This document shows, in pieces, positions 19,700 to 31,511 of a stretch of 64,000 nucleotides of DNA. The notes beneath the pieces are model-generated. The model made no database searches. It saw nothing but the letters and a program-made list of their open reading frames with translations, and was not told the DNA's origin. The stretch lies in NCBI GenBank assembly GCA_016647705.1, contig CM028336.1:16318880-16382879 (forward strand), in the 5' to 3' direction. The DNA is from Eucommia ulmoides (taxonomy: Eukaryota; Streptophyta; Magnoliopsida; Garryales; Eucommiaceae). A program made the translations under genes and the position numbers. How positions within the stretch are numbered: position 1 is the stretch's first letter; every line of letters begins with the position of its first letter.

Positions 19700-20704
19700 T
19701 AGGGATGCCACAAAAATCAAACGGTTGAGTAATTGATAAAATCCAACCGAATAATTCAGTTTTAAAATTGACTAAATAGTTTGGTCGCGATTTTAATTTT
19801 AAAATTAACAACCAAAACGATTTTAATTTTGATTTTAGGATAGAAACTGCGAAACCGAACTATGAAACCGAGCTACGAACCAAACCGTGAAACCGATATT
19901 TTAAAAATATTTTAATACATATATACCCTTATTTTTTATATATATTTATATTTTAATCTTAATATATATATACACTTTTAACCCCTCTCACTATAACAAA
20001 AAATATATGTTAGGACACTTTTATTAAGACACTACATGTAATGTGCCTTATAAAGATGTTTTTCGAGGCATAAAATTGAAAATGTCGCATAAAAGTAAGT
20101 TCAATATTTTTAATATTGATTTTCTTATTATTTTATTAAAAATTAATATATAATTCAATGTTTAAAGGGCAAAAAGTAGTGTCCTGATATAATTAAATTA
20201 GTGAGAAAAAAATTAATATTCTATATATAATATAAAGGGATAACAAATAGTGCTCTAAAAATAAAAATTATATTATGGCACAATTTTTTGTCTTATTGTA
20301 ATTGAATAATTTAATTATAGATCAATTAATTGTGCCCTAATAGATATAATAAAATAAATTAAAAAAAATAGATTAAAATTGAAATTAAAGGTCAATTAAT
20401 AGTGCCCTAATAGATATAATAAAATCAATTAATATTTTATGTTTGATATTTTATCTATTTTTTATTTATATATAAAAAAACAACGATATGCAGTTTTGAT
20501 TTTATTTTTGGTTTTTATAAATTTGAAAAATCTTAAATGCTTTCGCGGTTCGCGATTTTAATTTTGGTTTTGATTTTGTGTAAATTTAAATGGTTTGCTT
20601 TTAAAACCAAACCAACGGTTTTGATTTTGGTTTGATATATTTCAAGTGGTTTTAGTCTTGGTTTTAAATGAAACCGGACAAAAATTGAACCAGTGACATC
20701 CCTA
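19700..20704. mobile_element. hAT-like non-autonomous element upstream of the PTAR1-like gene
   Basis: Ends TAGGGATGCCAC and GTGACATCCCTA are inverted copies (11 of 12). Flanking octamers GGGCGGAG and AGGCGGGA are similar but not identical, fitting an aged 8-base duplication. Long subterminal regions rich in AACCG/CGGTT words (near 19850-19900 and 20540-20690) pair with each other. The AT-rich middle carries a direct repeat with the shared word GTGCCCTAATAGATATAATA near 20331 and 20402. No transposase. Its left edge lies about 210 bases from the start codon of the host gene, probably within the promoter. Confidence 0.65.
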
Positions 20705-20786
20705 AGGCGGGAGAGACCCCTATTGTAACATGAAATTCGGAAATGATACAAACATTGGATAAATAGGAATTTTGAAAGACTAGACC

Positions 20787-21539
20787 TAGGGGTGTGCACA
20801 TGATCAGGAGACCTGACTCACATCTACAACTGCCAGACCAGCACCCACCAAACCCAGTTAACTGTATAATTTTCAGCCGGATCGATTGAAATTCGATGTA
20901 ATTCCTTAATATCGGATCGGCTAGCAGGTTTATATATTGCCCAATTGACCTGCACCCGACCCGACCGAGCTTCCTTCATATATATAGATAGGATTTTAGG
21001 GTTCATTTTCACAGCGCCTCTCTCTTCTCAAGTCGATCTTCATCTGAAACTCTGAATCATCTTTGATTCTTTTTCTCCTATTCTCTTCTTGTTATCTTTG
21101 TCTTTGATTCTTCGTCTTCGACCATGAGATCATCTTCAACGGTGAGTGACAGCACCAACACAATCAACAACACTGCCACATCCGCAATTTCGAAGAAGGA
21201 AACCTTAGATTTGAGCCTATTTGGCAAAGGTCACTACAAGTTCTGGGCATTGGCCGCCATATTACTATAAGTAGATATTGTTTTTTCAAATTTTTGTTTC
21301 CATTTTTTTCCAATTTCTATGAGTAGATATATTATGTTCGTTGTTCATTTTGATCTTTATGTTTAATGTGATTGATTCTGAACCCGACCGTCTATGATCG
21401 ACATCTGAAATCACCCGCCAATGTCGATTTATTGATCATCGTTGGTCGAGAACAATTAACAAAAACCCTAACCCAACGCATATTGGGTGGCTCTCGGATT
21501 TGCCCAAAAAAAAAACCACCCGACCCGTGTACACCCCTA
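20787..21539. mobile_element. hAT-like element carrying a captured gene exon
   Basis: Termini TAGGGGTGTGCAC and GTGTACACCCCTA are inverted (12 of 13). Flanks ACTAGACC (20779-20786) and ACTAGACT (21540-21547) form an 8-base duplication with one mismatch, the hallmark of hAT elements. The centre (about 21010-21300) differs from ordinary element sequence: a CT-rich leader, an ATG and a short ORF, then intron-like sequence. No transposase is present. Confidence 0.75.
21124..21270 (+). pseudogene. Captured first exon, resembles plant DUF1195 proteins
   Basis: A 48-codon ORF begins MRSSSTVSDSTNTINN and continues SKKETLDLSLFGKGHYKFW, then ALAAILL and a stop. From memory, a family of small plant membrane proteins of unknown function (I believe DUF1195) begins with a Ser/Thr/Asn-rich stretch followed by KKETLDLSLFGKGRYKFWALAAILLL. 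The ORF ends just where that family's first transmembrane helix begins, and intron-like sequence follows. The CT-rich 100 bases upstream look like its 5' leader. Lying inside a hAT-like element, it is best read as a captured, truncated exon. The family name is less certain than the capture. Confidence 0.5.
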
Positions 21540-21679
21540 ACTAGACTTCTTATTAAGAGAAACATTAGATAATTACTAGGTTACAAATTTTGAATTTTAT
21601 TAGAATTTATTTGAACTCTTATTAATCTTACTAATTGTAATATAAACATATTTAATGAAAAAAATTATTGATAAATTTA

Positions 21680-23045
21680 TATATTCAATACAACAACAAC
21701 TAAACCTTTGTTCTATTTATGTAAGGTTGGCTACATAAATTCATTTACAGCATAGTGATTGATCAAGAATCATCCCCTCAGTCAAGTTTAATGTCATCAA
21801 GTCAATTCTAATAGTCTCGTCTCAAGTCTTCTTAGATCTATTCTCCCTCTAGTAGCCCCCGTACTTGAATTAAATCCATTTTCTCATTGATACTTCTATG
21901 GACTTCTATGCACATTACCCAAATCATCGTAAATGATTTTCTTGAACCTTCTCTTCGATGGGTGTTATTCTTTAATTCTCTCTAATAGTTTCGTTCTTAA
22001 TTTTATCCATTTTCGTCTTCCCACTCATCCACAGCAACATTCACATTTCTGTCACCTCAATTTTCTAGGCATGTTTCGTTTTTAGCGCCCAACATTATGA
22101 ATCATACAGAGCTTCATTCTTATTGTAGTTTTGTATAATTTTTCTTTGAGTTTCAACGATATCCTACAATCACAAATCACCCAAAATTCACTTCTTCACT
22201 TTAACCAACTTGCCTTAACTCTATACGTAATGTCCTTCTCTATTTCATCATTACTCTAAATCATTGAACCTAAATATCTAAAGTGATCAACATTTGGAAC
22301 CTCCACATCTCCAATTTTGACCGCACAATCAACTCTTTGGGCATTACTTAAATTGCAATGCATGTTTTCCGTCTTACTTTTAATAACCTTTAAACCTTTA
22401 GACTCTAAGGCTTCTCTCTATCTTTCTAACTTGGTATTAGGACTTATACTTTCATCAACTAGTACAATGTCATCCGCAGACAACATGTTCGAAGGGAACT
22501 CATCTTGAATATGTTTTGTGAGCTCATTCATCACTAGAACGAAGAAGTAAAGATTTTAAAAAAATCCTTGATGTAAGCCTATATTAATAGGAAATGCATA
22601 AGTATCGTCTCCTCATGTTCGAAAACTAGTGATTATGTATTCATACTTATCTTTAATTGCTTCGATATACACATTAGATATCTATTTTTTTTCTAGCACC
22701 CACCACAAAACTTCCTTGAGTACCCGATCATAAGTTTTTTTTAGGTCCACAAATACCATATGTAAATATTTCTTCTTTTCTTTATATTTTTTCATTAATC
22801 TCCTTAGTAAATAGACAACTTCAATGGTTGATCGACCAACACATGTCTTACACATAAGTCCTATTTTCTCAAAACTTACTTTCTCATGAACCTACCATTC
22901 AAGCATTATATTACCAACAACTCAACGTCGTGCATGCATGTTGCCCATTGCGTCGTCTTATTCCAAAAAATTGTGCCACATGTTAGATATAAGTCTTATA
23001 GTCATTCTTGTTTTTCATCATTTAGTACTCTTGTCTATAAAATTA
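21680..23045 (-). mobile_element. RTE-type LINE, 3' half
   Basis: About 1.37 kb on the minus strand. It contains the RT core: a FVDLKKTYD-like block near 22725-22760 and LSADDIVLVDES at about 22450-22485, where most RTEs have FADDIVL. The C-terminal region follows, with a (GTT)n tail at 21680-21690. Stops and shifts break the frame. It is the longest of the three RTE copies in the window and 5'-truncated. Confidence 0.8.
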
Positions 23046-23129
23046 CAATCTCAAGTGTTATTAATAAAATATAACTTTTTTATAGCATTCTTGAATTATA
23101 TCTTAAAAATGACTTACCATTTTAATGAT

Positions 23130-24164
23130 GATTAAAAGGTTGAAATCATAGAAGTTTTGGTAACTTGTATCCTAAATGTCCCTGGTCGATTTTGGATTGT
23201 TAAAACGGGGTCTTTAACAATCTACACTACCTTGTGGGGTGTATTCTTTTATGATAATAATGTGTCTAAACCATTAGAAAATACCAAAATAAGCACATAG
23301 GGACTTACTAGAGTAGTAAGGATATTGTACGTGATCATTCTAGATATTCCTCATGGTAGTTTTGCTCAATGTCAAAATGAAATATCTGAGTTATGATGGT
23401 ATTAGTGATCTTAAAATTTGAGATACTATCACATGTATGTGTTCCTATATTTTGATAATATTGAGTGTTTTATTCTAACCACAAAACTTCAAAGGTATTC
23501 ATTGGGTATAGTGAAACATATATATGATTATTCAAGTATGCAAGATATGATCTATCATTCTCAACAAAGAGAGGCATATGCTATGTGATAATATTTGATA
23601 TAATTCATCATAAACTTTGGTTAGGCCAATGTGACAATTCAAATGATATTACAATTGGTGTCATAAGAAATTATATTATTAATCGATATACATATAACCG
23701 AATTAGGGGTTTTTAACTTCATCCATACCATTTTGGTTCTTTTGAGAACACAAAATAGAAAGATCATATAGTACAAAAATTTTGATTGAGGAGGTTCTCT
23801 TGGTGAAATTCCTATTAAGTAGATATGGTTGTGAATGTGGGTAGACGTAACCCACGGTCGAAAGAAATGTCGTGGATAAATTATTTCTTCACCAGGGAAA
23901 AAATGGAATTATTCCAATTTTAATTGATTAATTAATTGTTTCTACCGTTTAGTTTTTTATATGAACCTAATTGGTCAAACACAAATAGGAAATAAAAGTT
24001 TGGATAGTCTTGTAAAAGAAATATGTATTAATACAGAACTGTTTAAAATTTCGGGAGCCAAAATAAAATGTAGGAAAGAAGGGGTCCAAGGTTTTGAACC
24101 CTGATCAAAATTTATAAGAGGAAGCCGCTATATGTCCTGAAGGGATCAAAAATTAAAATTGATA
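23130..24164 (+). repeat. Copia family-A LTR segment, plus orientation
   Basis: Aligns along its length with the LTRs at 31512-33073 and 55849-57020. Shared landmarks are the phrase around GTGGGTAGA...CCCACGGT, then ATTGATTAATTAATT, then TATGAACCTAATTGGT, then GGTTTTGAACCCTGA and TTTATAAGAGG. The last part of the LTR is missing here and appears instead inverted in the next feature. Confidence 0.65.
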
Positions 24165-24480
24165 GATCTATGAAGCATATTATAAAAAAATTTAAATCAT
24201 AATTTAATATCAAATTCCTTAAAGCTGGATTTAACTGTATTAATATTAAAACAATGAACCAATTAATATTAAAATACTTTTAATATAAATATTACCTCAT
24301 CAGGTACTTCAGCCTCAAAGTTAATAGTTCCCCAAGTGTAATCTGAGTAGGCTTTTTCAAGAGTATCTGAGCATGAACAGAACCAGTACAAGAGGTTTGA
24401 TTTTATCATAAGTGACATAGATGTCTCACCTTGAACAGTATCCACACAGATGATCTCTGAAAATCTCACAAACACAAAGA
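24165..24480 (-). repeat. Terminal part of the family-A LTR, inverted
   Basis: The reverse complement matches 32740-33060, the 3' third of the solo LTR: GTGTGGATACTGTT, then TTTTGAGGCTGAAG-type words, then AAATCATAATTTAATAT. It adjoins the plus-oriented segment at about 24165, so the LTR here is split into two head-to-head parts. Confidence 0.6.
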
Positions 24481-24949
24481 TCTGAGATAAAACAAGGCTG
24501 GCTAAAACTTTCTAAAGGTGGCCAAATTTTTCTAAGTGTAAGGCCAGTACGGATCTTTCACTTTAAAAATTATTGTCCAGGATTCATAGTCTTGGACACC
24601 TTTTTTACCATATTTTTACTTGGACCCCTAAACTTCTTAAGTTTGGCATTACTACCCATTTCATTTTCAATGACTCTTCCAATATTAATTCTCTACTGTG
24701 TGACCCATTAGATTCATACCAAAGGCTAGATGATGAAATTAATTAATTATTTACTAATAAATTAATTAATAAAAATTAAAACAATTCCAATTTTTTCTTC
24801 CAGAAGAAAACACTTTTGTCCTTAAGGTATTTCTTCCGACTATGAGTCACGTCCACCTATATATCACAACTGATCGCACCATATTTGTGCTATTTTATAC
24901 CCTTCAACTTAGATTTGTTAATCATTCAAATAGTGTAAATTATTATAAA

Positions 24950-25410
24950 TAAATTTATTTTATTTATTTATGTATGTTTATGAAAATGGATCAAAACAGG
25001 GTTAAGATAAGACAAATCGAATTAAAAACGAATAAACCACGGCAAGCCGAACAGAAACTAAACGAAAACCAAAGAAACCGGAATGAATTGTTCAATCCCT
25101 TAACAATATAAAAAAAATTGATTTATTTTATATGCTTTTGTTGGTTTTTGAAAATAGAATAACATGGCATTGAGTTGAGGTAAATTGGATTAAAAACGAG
25201 TAAACCACGCCAAGCTAAACAAAAATCGAACAATAACTAAAGAAACTGGAATGAACCGTTTGATCCCTTAACAATATTAAAAATTGATTTATTTTACATG
25301 ATTTTTTAGGTTTTTAAAAAGCAAACAAAATGGCGTTGAGTTGGAGTGAATCAGATAAAAAACGACCAAACCACGACGAGCCGAACAGAAAGCCGAAAGA
25401 AGATGGAGAG
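24950..25410. repeat. Tandem repeat, about 168-base unit, 2.6 copies
   Basis: The words ATCCCTTAACAATAT, GATTTATTTTA and ACGA(A/G)TAAACCACG recur at a spacing of about 168 bases. A third partial copy runs into 25410. Copies differ at perhaps 15% of positions. Non-coding. Confidence 0.65.
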
Positions 25411-27002
25411 TAGGTAATCGTCGAGTCGCGCATTGCGTGGCTTGGAAGAGATCCACAGAGAGAAGGATCAAGCTCGGCTAAGCTTGCATCGAGCCAAGCT
25501 TGGCTTCAGCTTTTTTACATAGCCGCGCAATGCGCACAACTATGTCGGCAGCTAAGTAAGGTTTTCCCACTTGGCCACTTGCATTACTACCTTTTTGGCC
25601 CTTTTATGTTTTTGACCCTAGATATTTTTTTAGCCTGTTTTAAATGTCAATTTCACCCCACTTAATTCCATTTTTGTTCATTTTACCCTCAAAATATCTA
25701 AGATTTTTTGCGCCTATAAATATGAGGCTTGGGATCAATGTAAAGACACACATATACATATTAATAAACCGTTTGCTAGATATTTTTATTTGTTCTTCTT
25801 TTATTTTTAAAATTATTTTGGAGAAGAGAAAGCTTAGATTCTTAGGGGTATAAAGTGTAAAAGGGTGTTTTGAGGATTGTTTCCAAAAAAATACCGCTTT
25901 ACACAATGATGAGTTGCTAACTTCCTTCAATCAGGTTAGGATTGTGGTATTGTATTATTAAAATTATGTAATATTCTATTTTTAATTTAAATTTGGATTT
26001 GTATAAATAATTGTGTGACGATGAATTGTTCACACCGTTATAATTGGATTTATTATCAGAAGTAATTTTGATTCTAAATTCAATTGTTTCGTTAAATTTA
26101 GTGCGTGAGATCTAAGATTAGCGGTCACATAATAGATTTCACAGAGATTTATTACTAAACTTGATGGTTTACACTTCAATTTTAATTCACCCTAAAATAG
26201 ATTAATGTAAGAATTAAATATTGGCGATATATCATGCTTGAAGAATGATAAATCCTATTTTTTAAGCATTCCGCCTAAAATATTAGGAACGTTTGTTTAT
26301 ACAAATCCAAGTTAAAGGAAAAAATATGAAAATGACATAATCTCTGAAATACAAAATCAACAATTCCTAACTTGATTCCATATTTTTCTTATACTAAGAT
26401 TGAGGATGAAACCATGTATAATTAACTGAGTTTTATATTGTGTTGATTCCAAACAAATTGCAATTCAACTTTTACGGGTTTTTTTTTTTTATTAAATAAA
26501 TGATTTCATATTTTATATCATGTAATATTGATTGTTATGGATTATTTAATGTTTGGATCTTTATTAAACAAGTAACATATTTTGATCATGTGTTTTCCAT
26601 TAAATTGTTTACACATAATACTTAAGAATTACTGTTTTTTAAAGATTCAGAAAAACCAACTTAAGATTTAGATCGGTCTTAATTTCTAAATTCTTAAGAG
26701 GATAGTAAGATTTGAATCTAAAACTATCGCTCAAAATTTGGAGTCAACACAATAATAGAATTAATTAATTATAGATTGGTGGATTCTGAAATCCTAGTAT
26801 TTTTCCATCTTGATTTCACAGTCTATTTTTTTTTTTTTAATCATAAAACAAAAATCATCTTCAACTAGATAATAATTAAATCAACTTGGACGGATTAAGA
26901 ATTTTTTCTCTGATAGCAATTCTCGTGGGATCAACCTCGTATCCATTAATCTTTGCTACATCTAATTCGTGCGCTTGCGAGTAATAAAATAAATTTTAAA
27001 AC
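25410..27002 (+). mobile_element. Probable Athila-like gypsy LTR
   Basis: Contains a promoter-like CCTATAAATATGAGG near 25713. Toward its end are the phrases CTCGTGGGATCAACCTCGTA and GTGCGCTTGCGAGTA. These parallel the LTR end of the Athila-derived element at 33081-39799 (TGGATACGACAACCCTAC, GTACACTTGCGGTA). No coding sequence. It abuts a truncated copia LTR at about 27003. The left limit is uncertain. Confidence 0.45.
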
Positions 27003-27905
27003 ATGGATAGAATAACTTTCTGTCACAAAAACAAGCATGTCCAATTTGTAGAAATTTAACTAAGAAAACCTTCTTAGGTATGGTAAGCGTATTCCACGAT
27101 TTCTCTATCTATATACCCAAAAAGACCAACGAGATATGGTTAAGTTAAAAACCCTAATCCAATCAAATATATGTATTTTTATTGCTAATATAATTCATTG
27201 TGATACAGGAATCTCATTCCAATCATTACACTGCTCTGACCAGAGATTTGGGTGAATTGTATTAAATCAAATCACATAAGTCACGTCTTTTTTTGGTAAT
27301 AGTAATAGATTCTTCTTGCATACTCATATATTCATACGTATGTCCCACTATATCCAATGAATATATTTATAGGCTCGTAGTTAGAGAACAACACTTAGTG
27401 TTATTAAAGTATAGCAACCCATGCATGTACCATACAGTACCTCAAGTCCACAAGTTCAGGGAATACAATCATACCTCAGATATTTTATTTTGACTTGAGC
27501 AAAACTACCATGTAGGATATCAACAATGATTATGTTCAGTTTCTTAGTTCTATCAATAACTTCTGTTGCAGATATTATAATATCTCATGCTAATAGATTG
27601 AGACTCATCATTCTTAAAGAAAAAAATCTCAAGTCAAGGTAGTTTAGATTTTTGAAGACCTTTTTCAACAATTCAATACTGACTAGGAACAATTTAGAAT
27701 ATCAAGTCACCAAATATATTTAGTCTCGTCCTATTTAATCACATTAAACAACCGGACATTTCTACTCAAAATTAAAGGTCTACATTGATAATGATATAAT
27801 TACAATCAAGAATACATTTTATTAATACTTGGGATTGAATCATTTTAATATATACAAGCCTTAAATGTTATAATACAAGATTGATTGTGGGTCTTACATC
27901 CAACA
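27003..27905 (-). repeat. 3' LTR of copia element A1 (truncated)
   Basis: The minus strand begins TGTTGGATGTAAGACCC at 27905, right after a purine tract (CAATAGGAGAT), as at the pol-LTR border of copia elements. It then follows the family-A LTR until about 27003. It is the downstream LTR of the pol fragments at 30948-31511 and 39800-42560, which are on the same strand. Confidence 0.7.
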
Positions 27906-27949
27906 ATCTCCTATTGCAACTATAACAAATCAAAATAGTATATGATACC

Positions 27950-30942
27950 TGACACACCCCGAATTTTGAAAATGAGAGAAAATAAAGATGTGATTTGGCT
28001 TCCTCCTTTTAAAATCCGTTCATTTTTAGAAAAACAGTTTCAGGGGCTTTTTCGGGCGCCAGTTTTGAAAATATTTCTTTGGGTTGAAATTTGTTTTGAA
28101 AAATGAAGTCGCCACTTATTATTAAGTTAAATGGTGTGCCAGATCACGAGAATTTTTTAAAAGCATTTTTATTTTTTTGAAATGATCCAAGTTTTGACTC
28201 GAAAATATTTGGTCTTAACTAGAGAATTATTCAAAGTTTAGGGGTCGGTTATACTCGGGGAAGGTGTTAATTATCTCAAGACATCCGTCCAAAGACGATA
28301 CCTAAGTTTAAATAAATCTTCTAATTAAAATAAGTCCAATTAATTTTCTTCGATTTGGTTTTACAAAATAATTCCCCTTTTTTATGTTTATTTTATGTAA
28401 AATAAAAGAAAATGTTTTAAAATAACAAAAACAATGAAAGACAAATAAAATGAGAAAAAAAGAAAGAAATTGTCTCCCTTTTTTACCGCTTAACAATTAT
28501 AGAAGAATTGACAAGTTTGGCTCCTGGGGGATTTTTAGTGTTTATCTTTTAGTTTGGATTGCTTTAGCTAAATTGATATGCATTTCAAATTGAAGAAAAT
28601 GGGTGAAAAAGGATATTTCAGGTTACAAGAAAAACAATTTTTAAGAATATGAAAACCATGTTTTTATTTTAAGAAACATAAATAAAATATTTTTTACTTT
28701 ATTTGAAAGAACTTAAAAACATTTTTAGATATATAGAAAAAAAAATTAACTTTAAAACAAAATATCTTTAAAAAAAATATTTTATTTTGGGAAAAGAGTT
28801 TGAAAATAAAATTTTAAGAATCTTCCTTGGGAAGAATCTCTAAAGTCATTTTTAAAGAAGAAAAGTTTTAAGAAATTTTTGGAAAATTTTCCTTTAGAGA
28901 AGGCAAACAAGTTATTTTTTAAAAAAACTCATTCAAAAAATAAGTTAAAGTATTTTTTAAAATCTTGTAAAGATCTTTTTATGAAAACACTTTTAAGAAA
29001 AAACTTTTTGGGAAAATTTAGTTTTTTAGAAAATACTTTTAACGACAAACTTTTTTGAAAAGATTCCATTTTTAAAAGAAATACAAGTTTGAAAACCATT
29101 TAAAAAATGTTTTTAAGAAGAATCTTGAAACTCATTTTTTGAGAAAACTGAAGTTTTTGGAAAGTTTCCTTTTGGAAGGGAATAAAAAATTTTAGAAAAC
29201 ATTTTTTGAAAAGATGTATACAAAAGACAAACATTTTTGAAAGAAAAATCCCTTTAAAGAGAGAACTTTTTTTCAAGAATCTTTTTTTTTTAAAGTAAAA
29301 CAAAAATTTCGTCTTGGGAAGAAGCTTCCTTTTGTAAAAAACGTTTTTTTTTTTCTTTTTTTTTGTTTTTTTTCCTCTTTTGTTTAAGGAAGCATAAAGA
29401 CAATAAATTTATAGAAATTGAAATGCATATATTTTTTGTTAGCACAACCTTAACTAAGAATGAGAAACGTTTCTAGAGAGGGCCGCCCTTAACCCACCAT
29501 TTAAAGCTTCGTAGTTTTTGGGAAACCTAAAATAGGGTATAGGGGGGCCTCCGTTATTCAGTCTTTTAGTTAAATAGGGCTCCTTCAGATGTATCAATTG
29601 GGCAAATACGCCCATAGTGACTAGGATGGATATCTAGCTAAGATTATATATATAGTGCTCGCTCGAGGACTCTACTTAAATTATATGTATAGTGTTAGTC
29701 CAAGGACTCGACTCAGTGTTAGTCTAGGAAAAGTAAATAAAATAAAAGTAAATAACAAGAAAGTAATTTTTTTGTTTTGTTTGTGTTTGCTTGGAACTTT
29801 TGTTAGATTTTTTGTCATTTTTTACTTGACGAGAAAAATAAATGGTATGAGGGGGTTAGCAAAAACTTACATTGCTGGGGAGGATGTCTTTTCCTAAGTA
29901 TTTTTACCTTCTTCTTATCTTTCTTCTTCTTCTTATTTTCTTTTCTTGTTTTGTTTTTGACCTTTTTTGTGAGGGTTTTAGAAATCTTCTTTGGAGCTTA
30001 AAAAAGCTTTACAAAGGGAGTAATAATTAAAGTAAAGCAACCCCGAGAGAGTGATTTAATCTTAGAGAGAGAGAGAGAGAGAGATTAAGGTGCCAGTTGG
30101 GAAATGAAAAAGACCCCCTATATATAATACTGGGAGGCCTGCGCATTCAGGAATGCGCAGGCCATCCAGGGGGCATTAAATGCCCTTATTGATGGTGGGC
30201 TATCCTTCCTATTGCATAAAACTTACATTTTAGCCCCTACTTTTGGTATGACATGTAGAATCTTCAAATTTCACAAAATCAAGTTATACCACTTATGGTA
30301 ATGATCTTGGGAAGATCAATTTTGGCTATCTCCACTCCCAATAAGTATCTGACGCTTCATCTTATTCCCAGGAGGTGTGTGCGTAGCAATTTGTGTGCTT
30401 CGGGCACTTTTTGTTCAATTAAAGGCTTATATTTTTATTTTTCTTGAATTGAAAGTTCAAAATTGGAATTAAACTATCCAAAGTACTATTGGAATGTTCA
30501 ATTTTAAAAAATAAAATATTTTTGGTTCTCAATTTGACGAAATTGATGAAAACAAAAGTTTTTGGGGTCAAAATAAAAAGTAAGTGTATTTGGTAAAATT
30601 TCTTCAAATTAAAGAGTGGAAACCAAAATTAAACATATTAAAAGTGATGTCTATTGGCAAACCACTTTAAATTTTGTCATGTTGGTCCCCAATTAATTTT
30701 TAAAATTTTTAAATTTGACCTGAAACTTTTGTTTATGCCTGGATTCTCTCCAATTGGCGATGTTTTCTATTTTTCTTGTTTTTTTTTTTTTTTTTTTTTT
30801 TTTCATTTTGCAATATTTAAACATGCAATCTAATGTAAAAATTTATTCCTCTAAATGTCAGTTTAAAGTTTGTTCGAATGTTCACTTTAGACACGAAACT
30901 TTTTAAAGTTAAAAAAGAGCAAGACAAAATGTAGTGTTTACA
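27950..30942 (+). mobile_element. Solo LTR, Tat-like gypsy, 3.0 kb
   Basis: Starts TGACACACCCCGAATTTTG, ends GTAGTGTTTACA, and is flanked by perfect 5-base duplications ATACC (27945-27949 and 30943-30947). The first 400 bases carry phrases found in plant Tat-type LTRs (GAAGTCGCCACTTATT, GTTTAGGGGTCGGTTA, GGGGAAGGTGTTA). No gag or pol is inside, and the single LTR with one TSD points to LTR-LTR recombination. A degenerate array of AAGAAAACTTTTTGG-type words fills 28600-29300. A second, inverted copy of this LTR type lies at 44400-46195. Confidence 0.75.
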
Positions 30943-30947
30943 ATACC

Positions 30948-31511
30948 CATCTTCAGAAGATACCGATCTAACTGCTATAAAGTCATAGCCTTAGTGAGTT
31001 AATTTTCTATGTTATTTGCTGTGTCTGCTCTCATGATATCGACATCATTCCTCCCGATGATTTCCCGAATCAATTGAAAGCGTCGCTCTATGTGTTTGAT
31101 TTTCTGATGAGATCTTGATTTTTCTTGCTTGAGAAATAGCACTATTGTTCTCACAATACAAAGTTATTAGTGAGTTAATGGTTGGAACCACCTGAAGTTT
31201 AGAAATGAACTTCTCCATCCATACACCTTTATTAGCTGCATCGAAAGCAACAATGTACTTGGCCTCAGTAATGGAATCTTCAGTTGTAGTTTGCTTACAA
31301 CTCCTCTAGCTAACAACCCCACCATTTAAGATAACTACATATCCCAAAGTTGACTTTTCGGTCATCCACATAGGATTGAAAATCCGAATCAGTATAATCT
31401 TCAACTCTTAGTCTCCTAGTTCCCTATCTTTGGTCCTCGAGTACTTTAGTATAGATTTCACAGGCTTCCAGTATTTCAAACCTGAATCTGCCTAATATCT
31501 GTTGGCCAATC
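30948..31511 (-). pseudogene. Copia A1 RNase H domain
   Basis: The minus-strand frame reads EKSTLGYVVILNGGVVS, KQTTTEDSITEAKYIVAFD, then KGVWMEKFISKLQVVP, LYCENNSAISQARK, and GNHREE-like sequence from RREII. These are the RNase H motifs of copia pol, with catalytic Glu in TEAKYI. Stops interrupt it. Its upstream half (RT) lies across the insertions at 31512-39799, beginning at 39800. Confidence 0.85.

Noticed and set aside
19380..19736. 118-codon plus-strand ORF over the start of the PTAR1-like gene
   Set aside because: It is the antisense of exon 1 and the (GA)n leader; the minus-strand reading explains the sequence.
20000..20100. CACTA-like start TCACTATAACAAAAAA
   Set aside because: No matching inverted end was found, and the sequence lies within the hAT-like element at 19700-20704.
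24269..24475. Exon-like minus-strand stretch reading DTLEKAYSDYTWGTINF with GT/AG-like borders
   Set aside because: The same sequence occurs in the copia LTR at 32740-33060, so it is LTR sequence and not a host exon.
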